Source: Erythrobacter sp. JK5
GTDB taxonomy: Bacteria; Pseudomonadota; Alphaproteobacteria; Sphingomonadales; Sphingomonadaceae
Reading direction: 5' to 3'
Length of the DNA stretch: 64,000 bases
Assembly (NCBI RefSeq): GCF_018205975.1
Contig: NZ_CP073577.1
Location: 2,976,001-3,040,000, forward strand
Each line of letters opens with the position of its first letter. The first letter of the stretch is position 1. Below the pieces are notes generated by a model, which searched no databases, had not been told where the DNA came from, and saw only the letters and a list, made by a program, of their open reading frames with translations. Made by a program: the position numbers and the translations under genes. Positions 35,049 to 44,123 of the stretch are shown in pieces.

Positions 35049-36064
35049 TCGGCGCATTCGTTGCCGTCACCCCGATCGCGGTCGCGGCGCAGGACGCGCC
35101 AATCGTGATCGCGCATCGCGGTGCGTCGGGCGAGCGGCCCGAGCACACGCTTGCCGCCTACGAGCTGGCGATCGATCAGGGGGCCGACTTCATCGAGCCC
35201 GATCTCGTCGCGACCAAGGACCTTGTGCTGGTCGCGCGGCACGAAAACGAGCTGTCGGACACCACCGATGTGGCATCGCGCGAGGAATTCGAGGATCGCC
35301 GCCGCGACAAGATCATCGACGGGCAACGGATCGCCGGCTGGTTCGCGGAGGATTTCACCCTCGCCGAGCTGCGGACGCTGCGCGCCCGGGAGCGCGTCCC
35401 CGCTACCCGCCCCGCCAATGCCCGGTTCGACGGGTTGTATCAGGTGCCGACCCTCGCCGAGATCGTGAAGCTGGTGCGCGCCAAGGAAGCGGCGACCGGG
35501 CGGCGGATCGGACTGTATCCCGAACTCAAGCATCCGACCTTCCTGCTGCAGGAAGAAGGGATCGACATGGTCGATCTGTTGCTTCGCGACCTGCGCGAGC
35601 TGGGAATCGGTGCGGGCGATCCGGTGTTCGTTCAGAGCTTCGAGGTCGGGGTGCTGCAGCGGCTCGACCAGCGCAGCGACTACCGGCTGGTGCAGCTGAT
35701 CCGGGATGTGGGCGGACCTGCCGACGAACCGGGCATGCGCTACGAAGAGATGATCTCGCCCACCGGGCTCAAGGAAATCGCCACCTATGCCGACGGGATC
35801 GGGCCGTGGCTCGGACACGTTTTGGGCGAGGATTTGAGCCCGACCGATCTGGTCGCCAATGCCCGTGCGGCGGGGCTGACCGTGCACCCTTGGACCCTGC
35901 GCAAGGAGAACGGTTTCCTTCCGCCCGCGCTCCAGAATGGCGCCGTGCAGTCTGCGGATGGCCGCTATCGCGCGCTGTGGTCGGCGGCGATCGCGAGCGG
36001 GGCGGACGGGTTCTTTACCGACAATGTCGGCGAGCTGGTCGAGCTGCTGGGCGAGGGCAGGTAG
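35018..36064 (+). CDS. glpQ: Glycerophosphodiester phosphodiesterase, periplasmic
   Basis: A 348-residue protein with a signal peptide (to about residue 24, VAVAAQ) and a GDPD catalytic barrel: IVIAHRGASGERPEHTLAAY with the catalytic HR pair, IEPDLVATKD with the metal acids, and ARHEN. It would hydrolyse glycerophosphodiesters to glycerol 3-phosphate and an alcohol in the periplasm. The start lies inside the ArsC-like gene (different frame), implying coupling. Confidence 0.92.
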   Translation: MVRSPFLAFLIGAFVAVTPIAVAAQDAPIVIAHRGASGERPEHTLAAYELAIDQGADFIEPDLVATKDLVLVARHENELSDTTDVASREEFEDRRRDKIIDGQRIAGWFAEDFTLAELRTLRARERVPATRPANARFDGLYQVPTLAEIVKLVRAKEAATGRRIGLYPELKHPTFLLQEEGIDMVDLLLRDLRELGIGAGDPVFVQSFEVGVLQRLDQRSDYRLVQLIRDVGGPADEPGMRYEEMISPTGLKEIATYADGIGPWLGHVLGEDLSPTDLVANARAAGLTVHPWTLRKENGFLPPALQNGAVQSADGRYRALWSAAIASGADGFFTDNVGELVELLGEGR

Positions 36065-36076
36065 CCCGTCCCGCCG

Positions 36077-36496
36077 ATGGCAATTCCGCGCGATCATCCG
36101 ATCATCGTGTTCGACGGCATGTGCGTGCTGTGTTCGGCCAACGCGCAATTCGTGCTGAAGAACGACCGGACGGGAAAGTTCCGGCTCGCCGCGATGCAGG
36201 ACGAGGCGGGCGCGCAGATCCTGCGCGATGCTGGGCTCGATCCCGCCGATCCGCTGAGCTTCATTATCCTCGATGCGGAACAGAATGGTGGCAAAGTGCG
36301 GATGGACAGCGATGCGGTGCTGCATCTGTGGAGCGAGCTGGGCTGGCCGTGGCGGCTCGGTGCGGTGTTCAGGCTGGTGCCGCGTTTCGTGCGCGATTCG
36401 ATCTACCGGCTGATTGCGCGCAATCGCTATCGCTGGTTCGGCAAGCGCGAGACCTGCTGGGTACCGGATCGCGAACAGGCGTCGCGCATCCTGTGA
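36077..36496 (+). CDS. DCC family thiol-disulfide protein (DUF393)
   Basis: A 139-residue protein with the DxxCxxC signature of the DCC family near the start (IIVFDGMCVLCSANAQFV), then ALIARNRYRW-type closing (YRLIARNRYRWFGKRETCW). Proposed thiol-disulfide oxidoreductases of unknown target. It is 12 bases after glpQ on the same strand. Confidence 0.85.
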   Translation: MAIPRDHPIIVFDGMCVLCSANAQFVLKNDRTGKFRLAAMQDEAGAQILRDAGLDPADPLSFIILDAEQNGGKVRMDSDAVLHLWSELGWPWRLGAVFRLVPRFVRDSIYRLIARNRYRWFGKRETCWVPDREQASRIL

Positions 36497-36502
36497 GACG
36501 GA

Positions 36503-37243
36503 TCAGTCGGCACGCCGGGCCGAAAGAATGTAGTTCAGCGATTCGTCGTCCGACAGATGCAGTCCCTTGCCCGGTCGCCACGCGATGCCGCGCCGCTCGA
36601 CCATTTCCAGACCGAGCTCCCCGAGCAGTTCCGCAAGCTCGTCCGGCGTGATGAAGTCGCTCCAGTGATGCGTGCCTTTGGGCACGTAACCCACTGCCTC
36701 GGCCGCGCCGACCAGCAGCAGCCGGGACGCCGCGGTGCGATTGGGCGTGGACATGACCAGCAGTCCGCCCGGCGCGAGCCTGGCGACCACATCCGACAGG
36801 AAGGCGCGCTTGTCGGCAACGTGTTCGATCACTTCGACGCAGGTTACCAGGTCGAAGGTCCCGATATCGAGCCCGCCGACCTCGCCCGTCATGTAGCGGA
36901 TATCCAGCCCCATCGCTGCGGCATGGGTGCTCGCGACCGCGACATTTTCGGCCGCCGCATCGACCCCGGTGACCTCCGCGCCGAGCCGCGCCAGCGGTTC
37001 GCACAGCAGCCCCGCGCCGCAGCCGATATCGAGCGCGCTTCTACCGGCAAGCGGCTTCACGCCGTCGCGATCGGTGTTCCAATGGGCGTCCACCGCCGCA
37101 CGGGCAAACTCGAGCCGCACCGGATTGACCTGGTGCAGGCTCGCCATCTGACCTTTGGGATTCCACCAGTCCCGCGCCAGCGCAGCGAAGTGCGCGGCCT
37201 CCTCGGGCCGGATGGTTACATTTGATACGTTTGCGTTTCCCAT
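36503..37243 (-). CDS. ubiG: Ubiquinone biosynthesis O-methyltransferase UbiG
   Basis: A 246-residue class I methyltransferase: FAALARDWWNPKGQMASLHQVNPVRLEF is the UbiG-specific opening, then ALDIGCGAGLLCEPLARLGA (SAM site) and CVEVIEHVADK. It carries out both O-methylations of the ubiquinone ring using SAM. The gene diverges from lysC. Confidence 0.95.
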   Translation of the reverse strand: MGNANVSNVTIRPEEAAHFAALARDWWNPKGQMASLHQVNPVRLEFARAAVDAHWNTDRDGVKPLAGRSALDIGCGAGLLCEPLARLGAEVTGVDAAAENVAVASTHAAAMGLDIRYMTGEVGGLDIGTFDLVTCVEVIEHVADKRAFLSDVVARLAPGGLLVMSTPNRTAASRLLLVGAAEAVGYVPKGTHHWSDFITPDELAELLGELGLEMVERRGIAWRPGKGLHLSDDESLNYILSARRAD

Positions 37244-37295
37244 GCCGCCTCGTTAGCAGCGCGCGGGAACAGGAACCAGCGGGAGCGTTCGTCCC

Positions 37296-38576
37296 TTGGC
37301 ACGAATAGTGATGAAATTCGGCGGGACCTCGATGGCGGGGACCGAGCGGATTCGCCGTGTCGCGAATATCGTGCGCAAGCAGGCGGCTGGCGGCAACGAG
37401 GTTGCGGTCGTCGTCAGCGCGATGGCGGGCGAGACCGATCGGCTGGTCAATTTCTGCCGCGAGGCGAACGCGCTCTACGATCCGGCGGAATACGACGTGG
37501 TGGTTTCAAGCGGCGAGCAGGTGACGAGCGGGTTGTTGGCGCTGACGCTGCAATCGCTGGGCTGCAAGGCGCGCAGCTGGCTCGGCTGGCAATTGCCGTT
37601 GAAGACCGCCGAAGCGCACGCCAAGGCCCGGATCGAGACGATCGATGCGCCCGGCATGGTCGCGAGCATGGAAGCGGGCGAGATCGCGGTCGTCCCCGGC
37701 TTTCAGGGAATTTCCGATGACGGGCGGATCACGACGCTGGGGCGCGGCGGCTCGGACACGTCGGCGGTCGCGGTCGCGGCGGCGGTGAAGGCCGATCGTT
37801 GCGATATCTACACCGATGTCGACGGGGTCTACACCACCGATCCGCGGATCGTCGCCAAGGCGCGCAAGCTGAAGGCGGTGACCTATGAAGAGATGCTCGA
37901 ACTCGCGAGTGTCGGGGCAAAGGTGCTCCAGACCCGTTCGGTCGGGCTGGCGATGAAGGAAGGCGTCCGCATCCAGGTGCTGTCGAGCTTTGTCGGCGAC
38001 GACGCGGTATCGGCGGACGATCTGCCCGGCACGCTGATCGTGTCGGACGAGGAAATGGACGAACTGGTGGAGAAGGGCCTGATGGAACGGCAACTCGTGA
38101 CGGGAATCGCGCACGACAAGAACGAGGCGAAGATCATCCTCACCCGCGTCCCCGACAAGCCGGGCGCGGTTGCGCATATCTTCGAGCCGCTCGCCGATGC
38201 GCACATCAATGTCGACATGATCATCCAGAACGTCGGCCGCGACAAGGGCGAGACGGACGTGACCTTCACCGTGCCGCAGGCCGACCTTGCCCGCGCGCAG
38301 GCGCTGCTGGAGGACCGGCGCGGAGAGATCGGCTTCAACCGCATCATTACCGACAGCAAGATCGCCAAGATCAGCGTCGTCGGGGTCGGCATGAAGAGCC
38401 ATGCCGGGGTGGCCAGCACGATGTTCCGGGCGCTGTCCGATCGCGGGATCAACATCCAGGCGATCTCGACGTCGGAGATAAAGGTCAGCGTGATGATCGA
38501 CGAAGACGAGACCGAACTGGCCGTCCGCGTGCTGCACACGGCCTACGGGTTAGACGCCGTCGACGAACCCGCCTGA
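37296..38576 (+). CDS. lysC: Aspartate kinase (TTG start)
   Basis: A 426-residue aspartokinase: the ATP-binding KFGGTSMAG starts at residue 7, GRGGSDTSAVAVAAA follows, and there are two C-terminal ACT domains where Lys/Thr feedback would act. It makes aspartyl phosphate, the first step toward lysine, methionine and threonine. The conserved N-terminus (A-R-I-V-M-K-F) requires the TTG at 37296, with gggag 9 bases upstream; the later ATG would cut off part of the first strand. A perfect hairpin (38562-38585) overlaps the stop codon. Confidence 0.95.
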   Translation: MARIVMKFGGTSMAGTERIRRVANIVRKQAAGGNEVAVVVSAMAGETDRLVNFCREANALYDPAEYDVVVSSGEQVTSGLLALTLQSLGCKARSWLGWQLPLKTAEAHAKARIETIDAPGMVASMEAGEIAVVPGFQGISDDGRITTLGRGGSDTSAVAVAAAVKADRCDIYTDVDGVYTTDPRIVAKARKLKAVTYEEMLELASVGAKVLQTRSVGLAMKEGVRIQVLSSFVGDDAVSADDLPGTLIVSDEEMDELVEKGLMERQLVTGIAHDKNEAKIILTRVPDKPGAVAHIFEPLADAHINVDMIIQNVGRDKGETDVTFTVPQADLARAQALLEDRRGEIGFNRIITDSKIAKISVVGVGMKSHAGVASTMFRALSDRGINIQAISTSEIKVSVMIDEDETELAVRVLHTAYGLDAVDEPA

Positions 38577-38585
38577 CGGTTCGTC
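38562..38585 (+). terminator. Hairpin overlapping the lysC stop codon
   Basis: An eight-pair perfect stem gacgaacc / ggttcgtc around the lysC stop. There is no T-run, so it may be only a weak terminator or an RNA-stability element. Confidence 0.4.
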
Positions 38586-38683
38586 GCGGCTGATGCCTCG
38601 GTCCACCGGTATTAACTGCGGATGCTAACTTCTCCTTAACTCTCTGCGTCAACGTTTTGCTCTCCCAGCAGGAGACGCAGCTC

Positions 38684-39349
38684 ATGTCGCTCAAAGCCCA
38701 TCTCGATCCCGTTGCCCCCGGGGACGGAAAACGCCGCCAGCCGCGCCGGGCGCTGCAGCTCGAAACCAGCGGGGTGCTGCCCGGCGGGCTCGAAGCCAAT
38801 GTGACGATCCACAACATCTCAGCCGCCGGTCTGTTGCTCGAAACCGACCTGCCGCTCGACCAGGGCGAAACCCTAGCGATCGAATTGCCGCAGGTCGGGC
38901 AGGTCGCGGCCACGGTGGTCTGGGTCAGCGAGCATCTTTATGGCTGCGCCTTCGACGTGGCGCTGGGGCAGGCGGCGCTCGCCGCGACACAACTGCGCGC
39001 CGATACGCCAGGGGGAGCGGGCTCGCCTGCGCCCGCGCGGCCGGCGCTCGCCGAGCCGCTCGGCATCAAGCTCAACCGGCTGCGCCGCGAACGCGGGATG
39101 ACGCTTGCGCAGGTCGCTGCACAGCTCGATGTCAGCAAGCCGACCGTGTGGGCATGGGAGAAGGGCAAGGCCCGCCCGCTGCCCGACCGCATCGATGCGA
39201 TCGCCGCCGCGCTCGGCGTTCCGGCTGCCGAACTGGGCGAAGCCGCGCCCGACCGGCACGCCGCTGCAGTGGTCGAGGAATGCCGGATCCGTATTGCGAC
39301 TGCCTGCGGCACCGAACCCCAAAACGTTCGTATCATGATAGAGGTCTGA
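38684..39349 (+). CDS. PilZ domain - XRE helix-turn-helix fusion
   Basis: A 221-residue protein made of an N-terminal PilZ-like domain (about 10-105; RRQPRRALQLETSG, IHNISAAGLLLETDLPLDQGE) and a C-terminal Cro/C1 helix-turn-helix (about 122-180; IKLNRLRRERGMTLAQVAAQLDVSKPTVWAWEKGKARPLPDRI). The fusion suggests transcriptional control that responds to c-di-GMP, but the PilZ Arg motif is not fully clear. The ATG at 38684 has a good caggag site. It lies next to a degenerate GGDEF gene. The 239-base AT-rich gap to that gene (39350-39588) shows no gene; a TTGACA box lies at 39536. Confidence 0.85.
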   Translation: MSLKAHLDPVAPGDGKRRQPRRALQLETSGVLPGGLEANVTIHNISAAGLLLETDLPLDQGETLAIELPQVGQVAATVVWVSEHLYGCAFDVALGQAALAATQLRADTPGGAGSPAPARPALAEPLGIKLNRLRRERGMTLAQVAAQLDVSKPTVWAWEKGKARPLPDRIDAIAAALGVPAAELGEAAPDRHAAAVVEECRIRIATACGTEPQNVRIMIEV

Positions 39350-39588
39350 AGCAGTTCTCGGCCAAGTGTTACCCAGAGAACACATTGAAGATTTCCAAGT
39401 TATGGTAAACGTCCCTACGGGTTGATTCGTTTTTTAGTCGAGTGAACTTACGAAACTAACGTTTTTACTTGAAGTATGTCGTTTACAACGGGGAAATTGT
39501 AGACCAGCATTGCTTTGGTTAGTTGTCGTAGGTTCTTGACAGGATCCGGGCCAACAGGGGTAAAAAGTAAAGCCGGGGGCAAATCGGC

Positions 39589-40566
39589 ATGAATATGGGT
39601 CTGAGTGCTGAAGAAGGCATGGTCCTGCACGGCCTGCTTGAAGAGGCGGCGGGAGATATCGTGATAAAGCTCGATCGACGGGGCTTTCTCATCCACGCAT
39701 CGACGAATTTCGGCGAACTGGGTTACGATCTGTCGCTGCTGCTGCTGCTGCCGCATGTCAGCGACCTTGCCGAGGCGCATCACGCGTCGGCACTCCAGGA
39801 ATACACCGACCGGGTACTGGGCGGGAAGGCGCAGGGAGGCTGGATCGAATTTCCGGTGCTGACTTGCGGATCGTCGCCAGACTGCCCGGCGCACGATTGC
39901 CGACGCTGGTACGCGCTGAGCCTGAGGCCGATCGCGGGCGAAGACGGAGCCGCCTGCGGGGCGATGGGCCTGCTGCGTTCGGTGCAGCGGCTGCGCGCGC
40001 TGGAGGGCGAACTGCATGCCTCGGTCCTGACCGACCCGTTGACCGGCCTGTCCAACCGCCATGCGTTTTGCAGCAGCCTTTCGCGGCATCTCGGAGCGGG
40101 TGGCGGCCAGATGGTCGCCGTGTTCGCAGTCGACCGGATGCGCGCGATGTTCATGCAGTATGGCCAGCGAGCCGCCGACGAGATCCAGTGGGGGTTCGCC
40201 AAGTTCCTCGAATCGATGATCTTTCCCGAACATGAGCTGGCGCAGCTGGATGGCGAACGCTTCGGCGTGGTCATTCCGGACATGACACCGCGTGCGGCCC
40301 GCAGCTGGGCGGACGATGTGCTGCGGACCTTCGCGACCCTGACCATCGGCGCGTCGTCCCGGTCGCCGCAAGTGTCCGCGAGTGCCGGGCTCGCCCGGCT
40401 CGAAAGCACGGTAGACTGGACCTTGCGCCAGGCCGAGCTCGGGCTGGTCATGGCGCGCGCCGGAGGCGGAATGCGGGTCGGCCAGTGCGGCCGGTTGCCG
40501 CCGGGATCGCCGGGTCGGGCTGACCACAGCCAGCAATCGCTTGGAGTCGCCAGCGCCGCCCGCTAG
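39589..40566 (+). CDS. PAS-like and degenerate GGDEF domain protein
   Basis: A 325-residue protein. The first half (about 15-130) resembles a PAS sensor (DIVIKLDRRGFLIHASTNFGELGYD). The second half is a GGDEF domain: LTGLSNRHAF is the usual opening, but the active-site loop reads DGERF (about 221-225) in place of GGDEF, and the RxGGDEF substrate contacts are lost. It probably does not make c-di-GMP and may act as a sensor or effector. The Cys-rich stretch LTCGSSPDCPAHDC may bind metal. Confidence 0.8.
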   Translation: MNMGLSAEEGMVLHGLLEEAAGDIVIKLDRRGFLIHASTNFGELGYDLSLLLLLPHVSDLAEAHHASALQEYTDRVLGGKAQGGWIEFPVLTCGSSPDCPAHDCRRWYALSLRPIAGEDGAACGAMGLLRSVQRLRALEGELHASVLTDPLTGLSNRHAFCSSLSRHLGAGGGQMVAVFAVDRMRAMFMQYGQRAADEIQWGFAKFLESMIFPEHELAQLDGERFGVVIPDMTPRAARSWADDVLRTFATLTIGASSRSPQVSASAGLARLESTVDWTLRQAELGLVMARAGGGMRVGQCGRLPPGSPGRADHSQQSLGVASAAR

Positions 40567-40575
40567 GCGGTGACT

Positions 40576-41763
40576 ATGGCTCATATTGCTACAATCCTGC
40601 TGCTTGGTTCCGGCGAGCTCGGTCGCGAATTCGTCATTTCCGCCAAGCGCCTCGGCGCGCGCGTGATCGCCTGCGACGCCTATGATGATGCGCCCGCGAT
40701 GCAGCTGGCGGATTCGCGCGAAGTGTTCCCGATGCTCGACGGCGAGGCGCTGCGCGGGGCGGTGGAAAAGCACCAGCCCGATCTTATCGTGCCGGAAATC
40801 GAAGCGATCCGCACCGAAGTGCTGGCCGAGCTGGAAGGCGAGGGTTTCAATGTCGTGCCCTCTGCCCGCGCCGCGCAGCTGACCATGAACCGCGATGCGA
40901 TCCGCGATCTGGCGGCGGGCGAGCTGAGGCTGGTCACGTCGCGCTATCGCTACGCCGAATCCTTCGAAGACGTGCGCGCGGCGGCTGCGCATACGGGGCT
41001 GCCCTGCGTCATCAAGCCGGTGATGTCCTCGTCGGGCAAGGGCCAGAGCAAGGTCGATCGCGCGGACCAGCTCGAAGCCGCCTGGGACTACGCAGTGGCC
41101 AATATGCGCGGCGACCGGGCGCGGGTGATCGTCGAGCAGTTCGTCGATTTCGATTACGAGATAACCCTGCTGACGGTGCGCCACGCCGGCGGCATCACGT
41201 TCTGCCCGCCGATCGGCCATCGCCAGGAACGCGGCGACTACCAGGAGAGCTGGCAGCCTGCCGCGATGTCGACAGGAGCGCTCGCCGATGCGCAGGAAAT
41301 GGCCGAAAAGGTCGTGATGGCATTGCAGGGCGACGGGCGCGGCTGGGGCCTGTTCGGGGTGGAATTCTTTGTGAAGGGCGAGGAGGTGATCTTCTCCGAA
41401 CTGTCTCCGCGTCCGCACGATACCGGTATGGTCACGCTGGCGGGACAGATGCTGTCCGAGTTCGACCTCCATGCCCGCGCCATTCTCGGCCTGCCTCTGC
41501 CGCTGGTTCTCCTTGCCGCGCCCAGTGCCTCGGCCGTGATCCTCGCGGATCGCGACAGCGCCGATTTCGGTTTCGAAGGGATCGCGGAAGCGTTGGGTGT
41601 CGACCCCAGCGCGGACATCCGCATTTTCGGCAAGCCCACCACGCGGCCCTTTCGCCGCATGGGCGTCGCGCTCGCCTGCGGGAACGACACCGACGAAGCG
41701 CGCGCTTTGGCGAGGAAAGCCGCCGACAAGGTACGGATTGCCTATCGCGATGGAGCCGCCTAA
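40576..41763 (+). CDS. purT: Formate-dependent GAR transformylase PurT
   Basis: A 395-residue ATP-grasp enzyme: ILLLGSGELGREFVISAKRLG, then the ATP-binding MSSSGKGQSK and FSELSPRPHDTGMVTLAGQ. It converts formate, ATP and glycinamide ribonucleotide into the formylated purine precursor. The next gene, purU, supplies formate, which makes the pair a functional unit. ATG at 40576 was chosen over GTG at 40570. Confidence 0.96.
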   Translation: MAHIATILLLGSGELGREFVISAKRLGARVIACDAYDDAPAMQLADSREVFPMLDGEALRGAVEKHQPDLIVPEIEAIRTEVLAELEGEGFNVVPSARAAQLTMNRDAIRDLAAGELRLVTSRYRYAESFEDVRAAAAHTGLPCVIKPVMSSSGKGQSKVDRADQLEAAWDYAVANMRGDRARVIVEQFVDFDYEITLLTVRHAGGITFCPPIGHRQERGDYQESWQPAAMSTGALADAQEMAEKVVMALQGDGRGWGLFGVEFFVKGEEVIFSELSPRPHDTGMVTLAGQMLSEFDLHARAILGLPLPLVLLAAPSASAVILADRDSADFGFEGIAEALGVDPSADIRIFGKPTTRPFRRMGVALACGNDTDEARALARKAADKVRIAYRDGAA

Positions 41764-41816
41764 TCGCGCGGCCATGAGCGATCACCTCGAAGCCAAAGCC
41801 TGTGCCAGCTGCGGGC

Positions 41817-42683
41817 ATGCCTGACCCGCTAATCCTGACGCTGGGCTGCGACGATCGGCCCGGGATAACCGCGCGGGTTACCTCGTTCCTGTTCGATCGT
41901 GGATGCAACATCCTCGAAGCGCAGCAATTCAACGACCGCTGGACCGAAGGCGCGACCGACCGGTTCTACATGCGGGTCGAGTTCGACCGAGACGGATCGT
42001 CGCTGGACCAATTGCGCGCGGACTTTGCCGGGTTCGCCGACGAATTCGGCATGCGCTGGAAGATCGTGCCGCGCGATGCGCCGCGCCGCGTGCTGATCAT
42101 GGTCAGCAAGTTCGATCACTGCCTGGTCGACCTGCTGTACCGCTGGCGCACGCATGAGCTCAATATCGAGCCGGTGGCGATCGTTTCCAATCATCCGCGC
42201 GATGCGGCGATCGGGACCGATATCGGCGATATCCCGTTCCATCACCTGCCAGTCACGCGCGAGACCAAATCCGACCAGGAGGCGCAGGTGCGCCGCATAG
42301 CCGAGCAGACGCAGGCGGATCTGGTCGTGCTTGCGCGCTACATGCAGATATTCTCCGATGCACAGGCGGCGCATTTCGCCGGGCGCTGCATCAACATTCA
42401 CCACAGCTTCCTGCCCGGCTTCAAGGGCGCGCGGCCGTATCACCAGGCGCATGAGCGCGGGGTCAAGATCATCGGCGCGACCGCGCACTTCGTCACCGCC
42501 GATCTCGACGAAGGCCCGATCATCCACCAGGATGTCGAGCGGATCAGTCACGCCGACAGCCCGCACGACCTCGTGCGCAAGGGCCGCGACATCGAACGCC
42601 GCGTGCTGGCCGAAGCGGTGCGGCTGTTCGTCGAGGAGCGGGTGCTGCTCAATGGCAGCCGGACGGTGGTATTTCGGGGCTAG
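41817..42683 (+). CDS. purU: Formyltetrahydrofolate deformylase PurU
   Basis: A 288-residue enzyme with an N-terminal ACT domain ([21 protein letters not shown]) and a C-terminal formyltransferase-like domain holding the catalytic [17 protein letters not shown] and [10 protein letters not shown]. It releases formate from 10-formyl-THF, used by PurT, and balances one-carbon pools. It is 53 bases after purT. Its 3' end overlaps the convergent LytTR gene by four bases. Confidence 0.95.
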   Translation: MPDPLILTLGCDDRPGITARVTSFLFDRGCNILEAQQFNDRWTEGATDRFYMRVEFDRDGSSLDQLRADFAGFADEFGMRWKIVPRDAPRRVLIMVSKFDHCLVDLLYRWRTHELNIEPVAIVSNHPRDAAIGTDIGDIPFHHLPVTRETKSDQEAQVRRIAEQTQADLVVLARYMQIFSDAQAAHFAGRCINIHHSFLPGFKGARPYHQAHERGVKIIGATAHFVTADLDEGPIIHQDVERISHADSPHDLVRKGRDIERRVLAEAVRLFVEERVLLNGSRTVVFRG

Positions 42684-43450
42684 TCGAGCCAGCCCTTGGC
42701 GCGCAGATCGGCGACCGCTTTGCGGCTGACCGGTACGCTCTCGCCGTTCACCAGAATCAGCCGCAGATCGCGGCCTTCGCGGCTGTTCTGGCTGACAGCC
42801 GATCGCGCCACCCACCAGCTGCGGTGAACCTGCTCGCCGGTGCCTTGCGGCATCGCTGCGACCGCTTCGGCGAGCGGCATCAGCACCATTTCCCGCCGAT
42901 CCCTGGAGTGGACGTGGACGTAGTGATCCTCGACAGACAATGCGAGGACCGGCGGGAAGCCGGACGGCAGGCGCCCATGAAGCTCGGTGTCCGCAACGCC
43001 CACGGTTTCGGTCTCGTCGGCAGGTTCGTCTTCCACGGACCGTGCGTCGCTGCGGGCGTAGAGGATGAAGAACACCGCGAACATCGCGGCCGCGATCCCC
43101 AATGTCTGCGGCCAGATATGGGCAAAGCCTGGCCCGAACATGGCCTGCGGGCCGCCAAGCCACCACAGCACCGCCCACGCGATGATGACGGTCGCCAGAG
43201 GTATCGCGAGGACATAGCCCCAGACGCTGGCGATCCCGACCAGACGTGCCACCGCCTTGCCGACCTGCCCCACCAGCCCGAACAGCAGCCACGCCGCAAG
43301 CAACCCGCCGATCCAGTAGGCCATGCGTGCGCCAAGCTCCATTCCGGCGGGATTGAACAGGTTGGCGAGCGCGATGACGCAGCCGATCAGCGCCACGATA
43401 CCGATCTCGGCGAGCAGAAATTCCCTGCGCGATCCGGAGTTTGCGCTCAT
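42680..43450 (-). CDS. Membrane-anchored LytTR DNA-binding regulator
   Basis: A 256-residue protein with four membrane segments in the first 150 residues and a C-terminal LytTR domain ([24 protein letters not shown] and [12 protein letters not shown], then [10 protein letters not shown]). LytTR proteins of this layout are membrane-bound transcription factors in sphingomonads. Start at 43450 was chosen because the membrane part begins there; ATG at 43495 is an alternative. It diverges from the DUF2306 gene. Confidence 0.85.
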   Translation of the reverse strand: MSANSGSRREFLLAEIGIVALIGCVIALANLFNPAGMELGARMAYWIGGLLAAWLLFGLVGQVGKAVARLVGIASVWGYVLAIPLATVIIAWAVLWWLGGPQAMFGPGFAHIWPQTLGIAAAMFAVFFILYARSDARSVEDEPADETETVGVADTELHGRLPSGFPPVLALSVEDHYVHVHSRDRREMVLMPLAEAVAAMPQGTGEQVHRSWWVARSAVSQNSREGRDLRLILVNGESVPVSRKAVADLRAKGWLD

Positions 43451-43601
43451 GACCGGCCCGTCCGTGGGCGACCGCTCGCGCAGCCTGAGGACCATCCACG
43501 CATCGGCGCGACGTCCTGCGAAGTCGTGCTTTTCATTTCAGTGCTCGACACGAATTTCATCACGGCGACAGACTATCGCGATGATCGACCGGGAGACAAG
43601 C

Positions 43602-44123
43602 ATGAGCGAACAGGTGCGTAAGTTTCGAGTGGCCCGGATGGCCGCGCTGCTGCTCGTCACGGCGGCGATCACGGTGCTGTTCATGGTGCTTTCGCAAATG
43701 ACGGGCGGCTATGCCGCGCCGCAGACGCAGACTGCGGGTCAGCGGTTCACGCTGCCGATCGTAATCCATCTCGCGACGGCGCTGCCTGCGGTGCTGCTCG
43801 GCCCGGTGATCCTGATGCGGCGCAAGGGCGATGCGCCTCACCGTGCGCTGGGCCGGGTGTGGGTCGCCCTGATGCTGACCACCGCCATCGCTTCCGCCTT
43901 CATTCGCGCGCCCGGCGGCGGAATCGCGGGCACCGGCTTCAGCTTCATCCATATCTTCACCGTCTGGACGCTGGTGGTGGTGCCGCTCGGCCTGATCGCC
44001 GCGCGGCAGGGCAAGATCGAGGCGCATCGCGGCGCGATGAAGGGCCTCTATGCCGGACTGTGCATCGCCGGGGCGTTTACGCTGATTCCCGGTCGGCTGC
44101 TGGGCGATCTGGTGTTCGGCTAA
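43602..44123 (+). CDS. DUF2306-like membrane protein
   Basis: A 173-residue protein with four membrane segments; after the first there is the block VIHLATALPAVLLGPVILMRRKGDAPHRALGRVWVALMLTTA (family DUF2306). The ribosome site gggag precedes the ATG at 43602. Function unknown. It converges with the quinoprotein gene, overlapping it by four bases. Confidence 0.75.
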   Translation: MSEQVRKFRVARMAALLLVTAAITVLFMVLSQMTGGYAAPQTQTAGQRFTLPIVIHLATALPAVLLGPVILMRRKGDAPHRALGRVWVALMLTTAIASAFIRAPGGGIAGTGFSFIHIFTVWTLVVVPLGLIAARQGKIEAHRGAMKGLYAGLCIAGAFTLIPGRLLGDLVFG

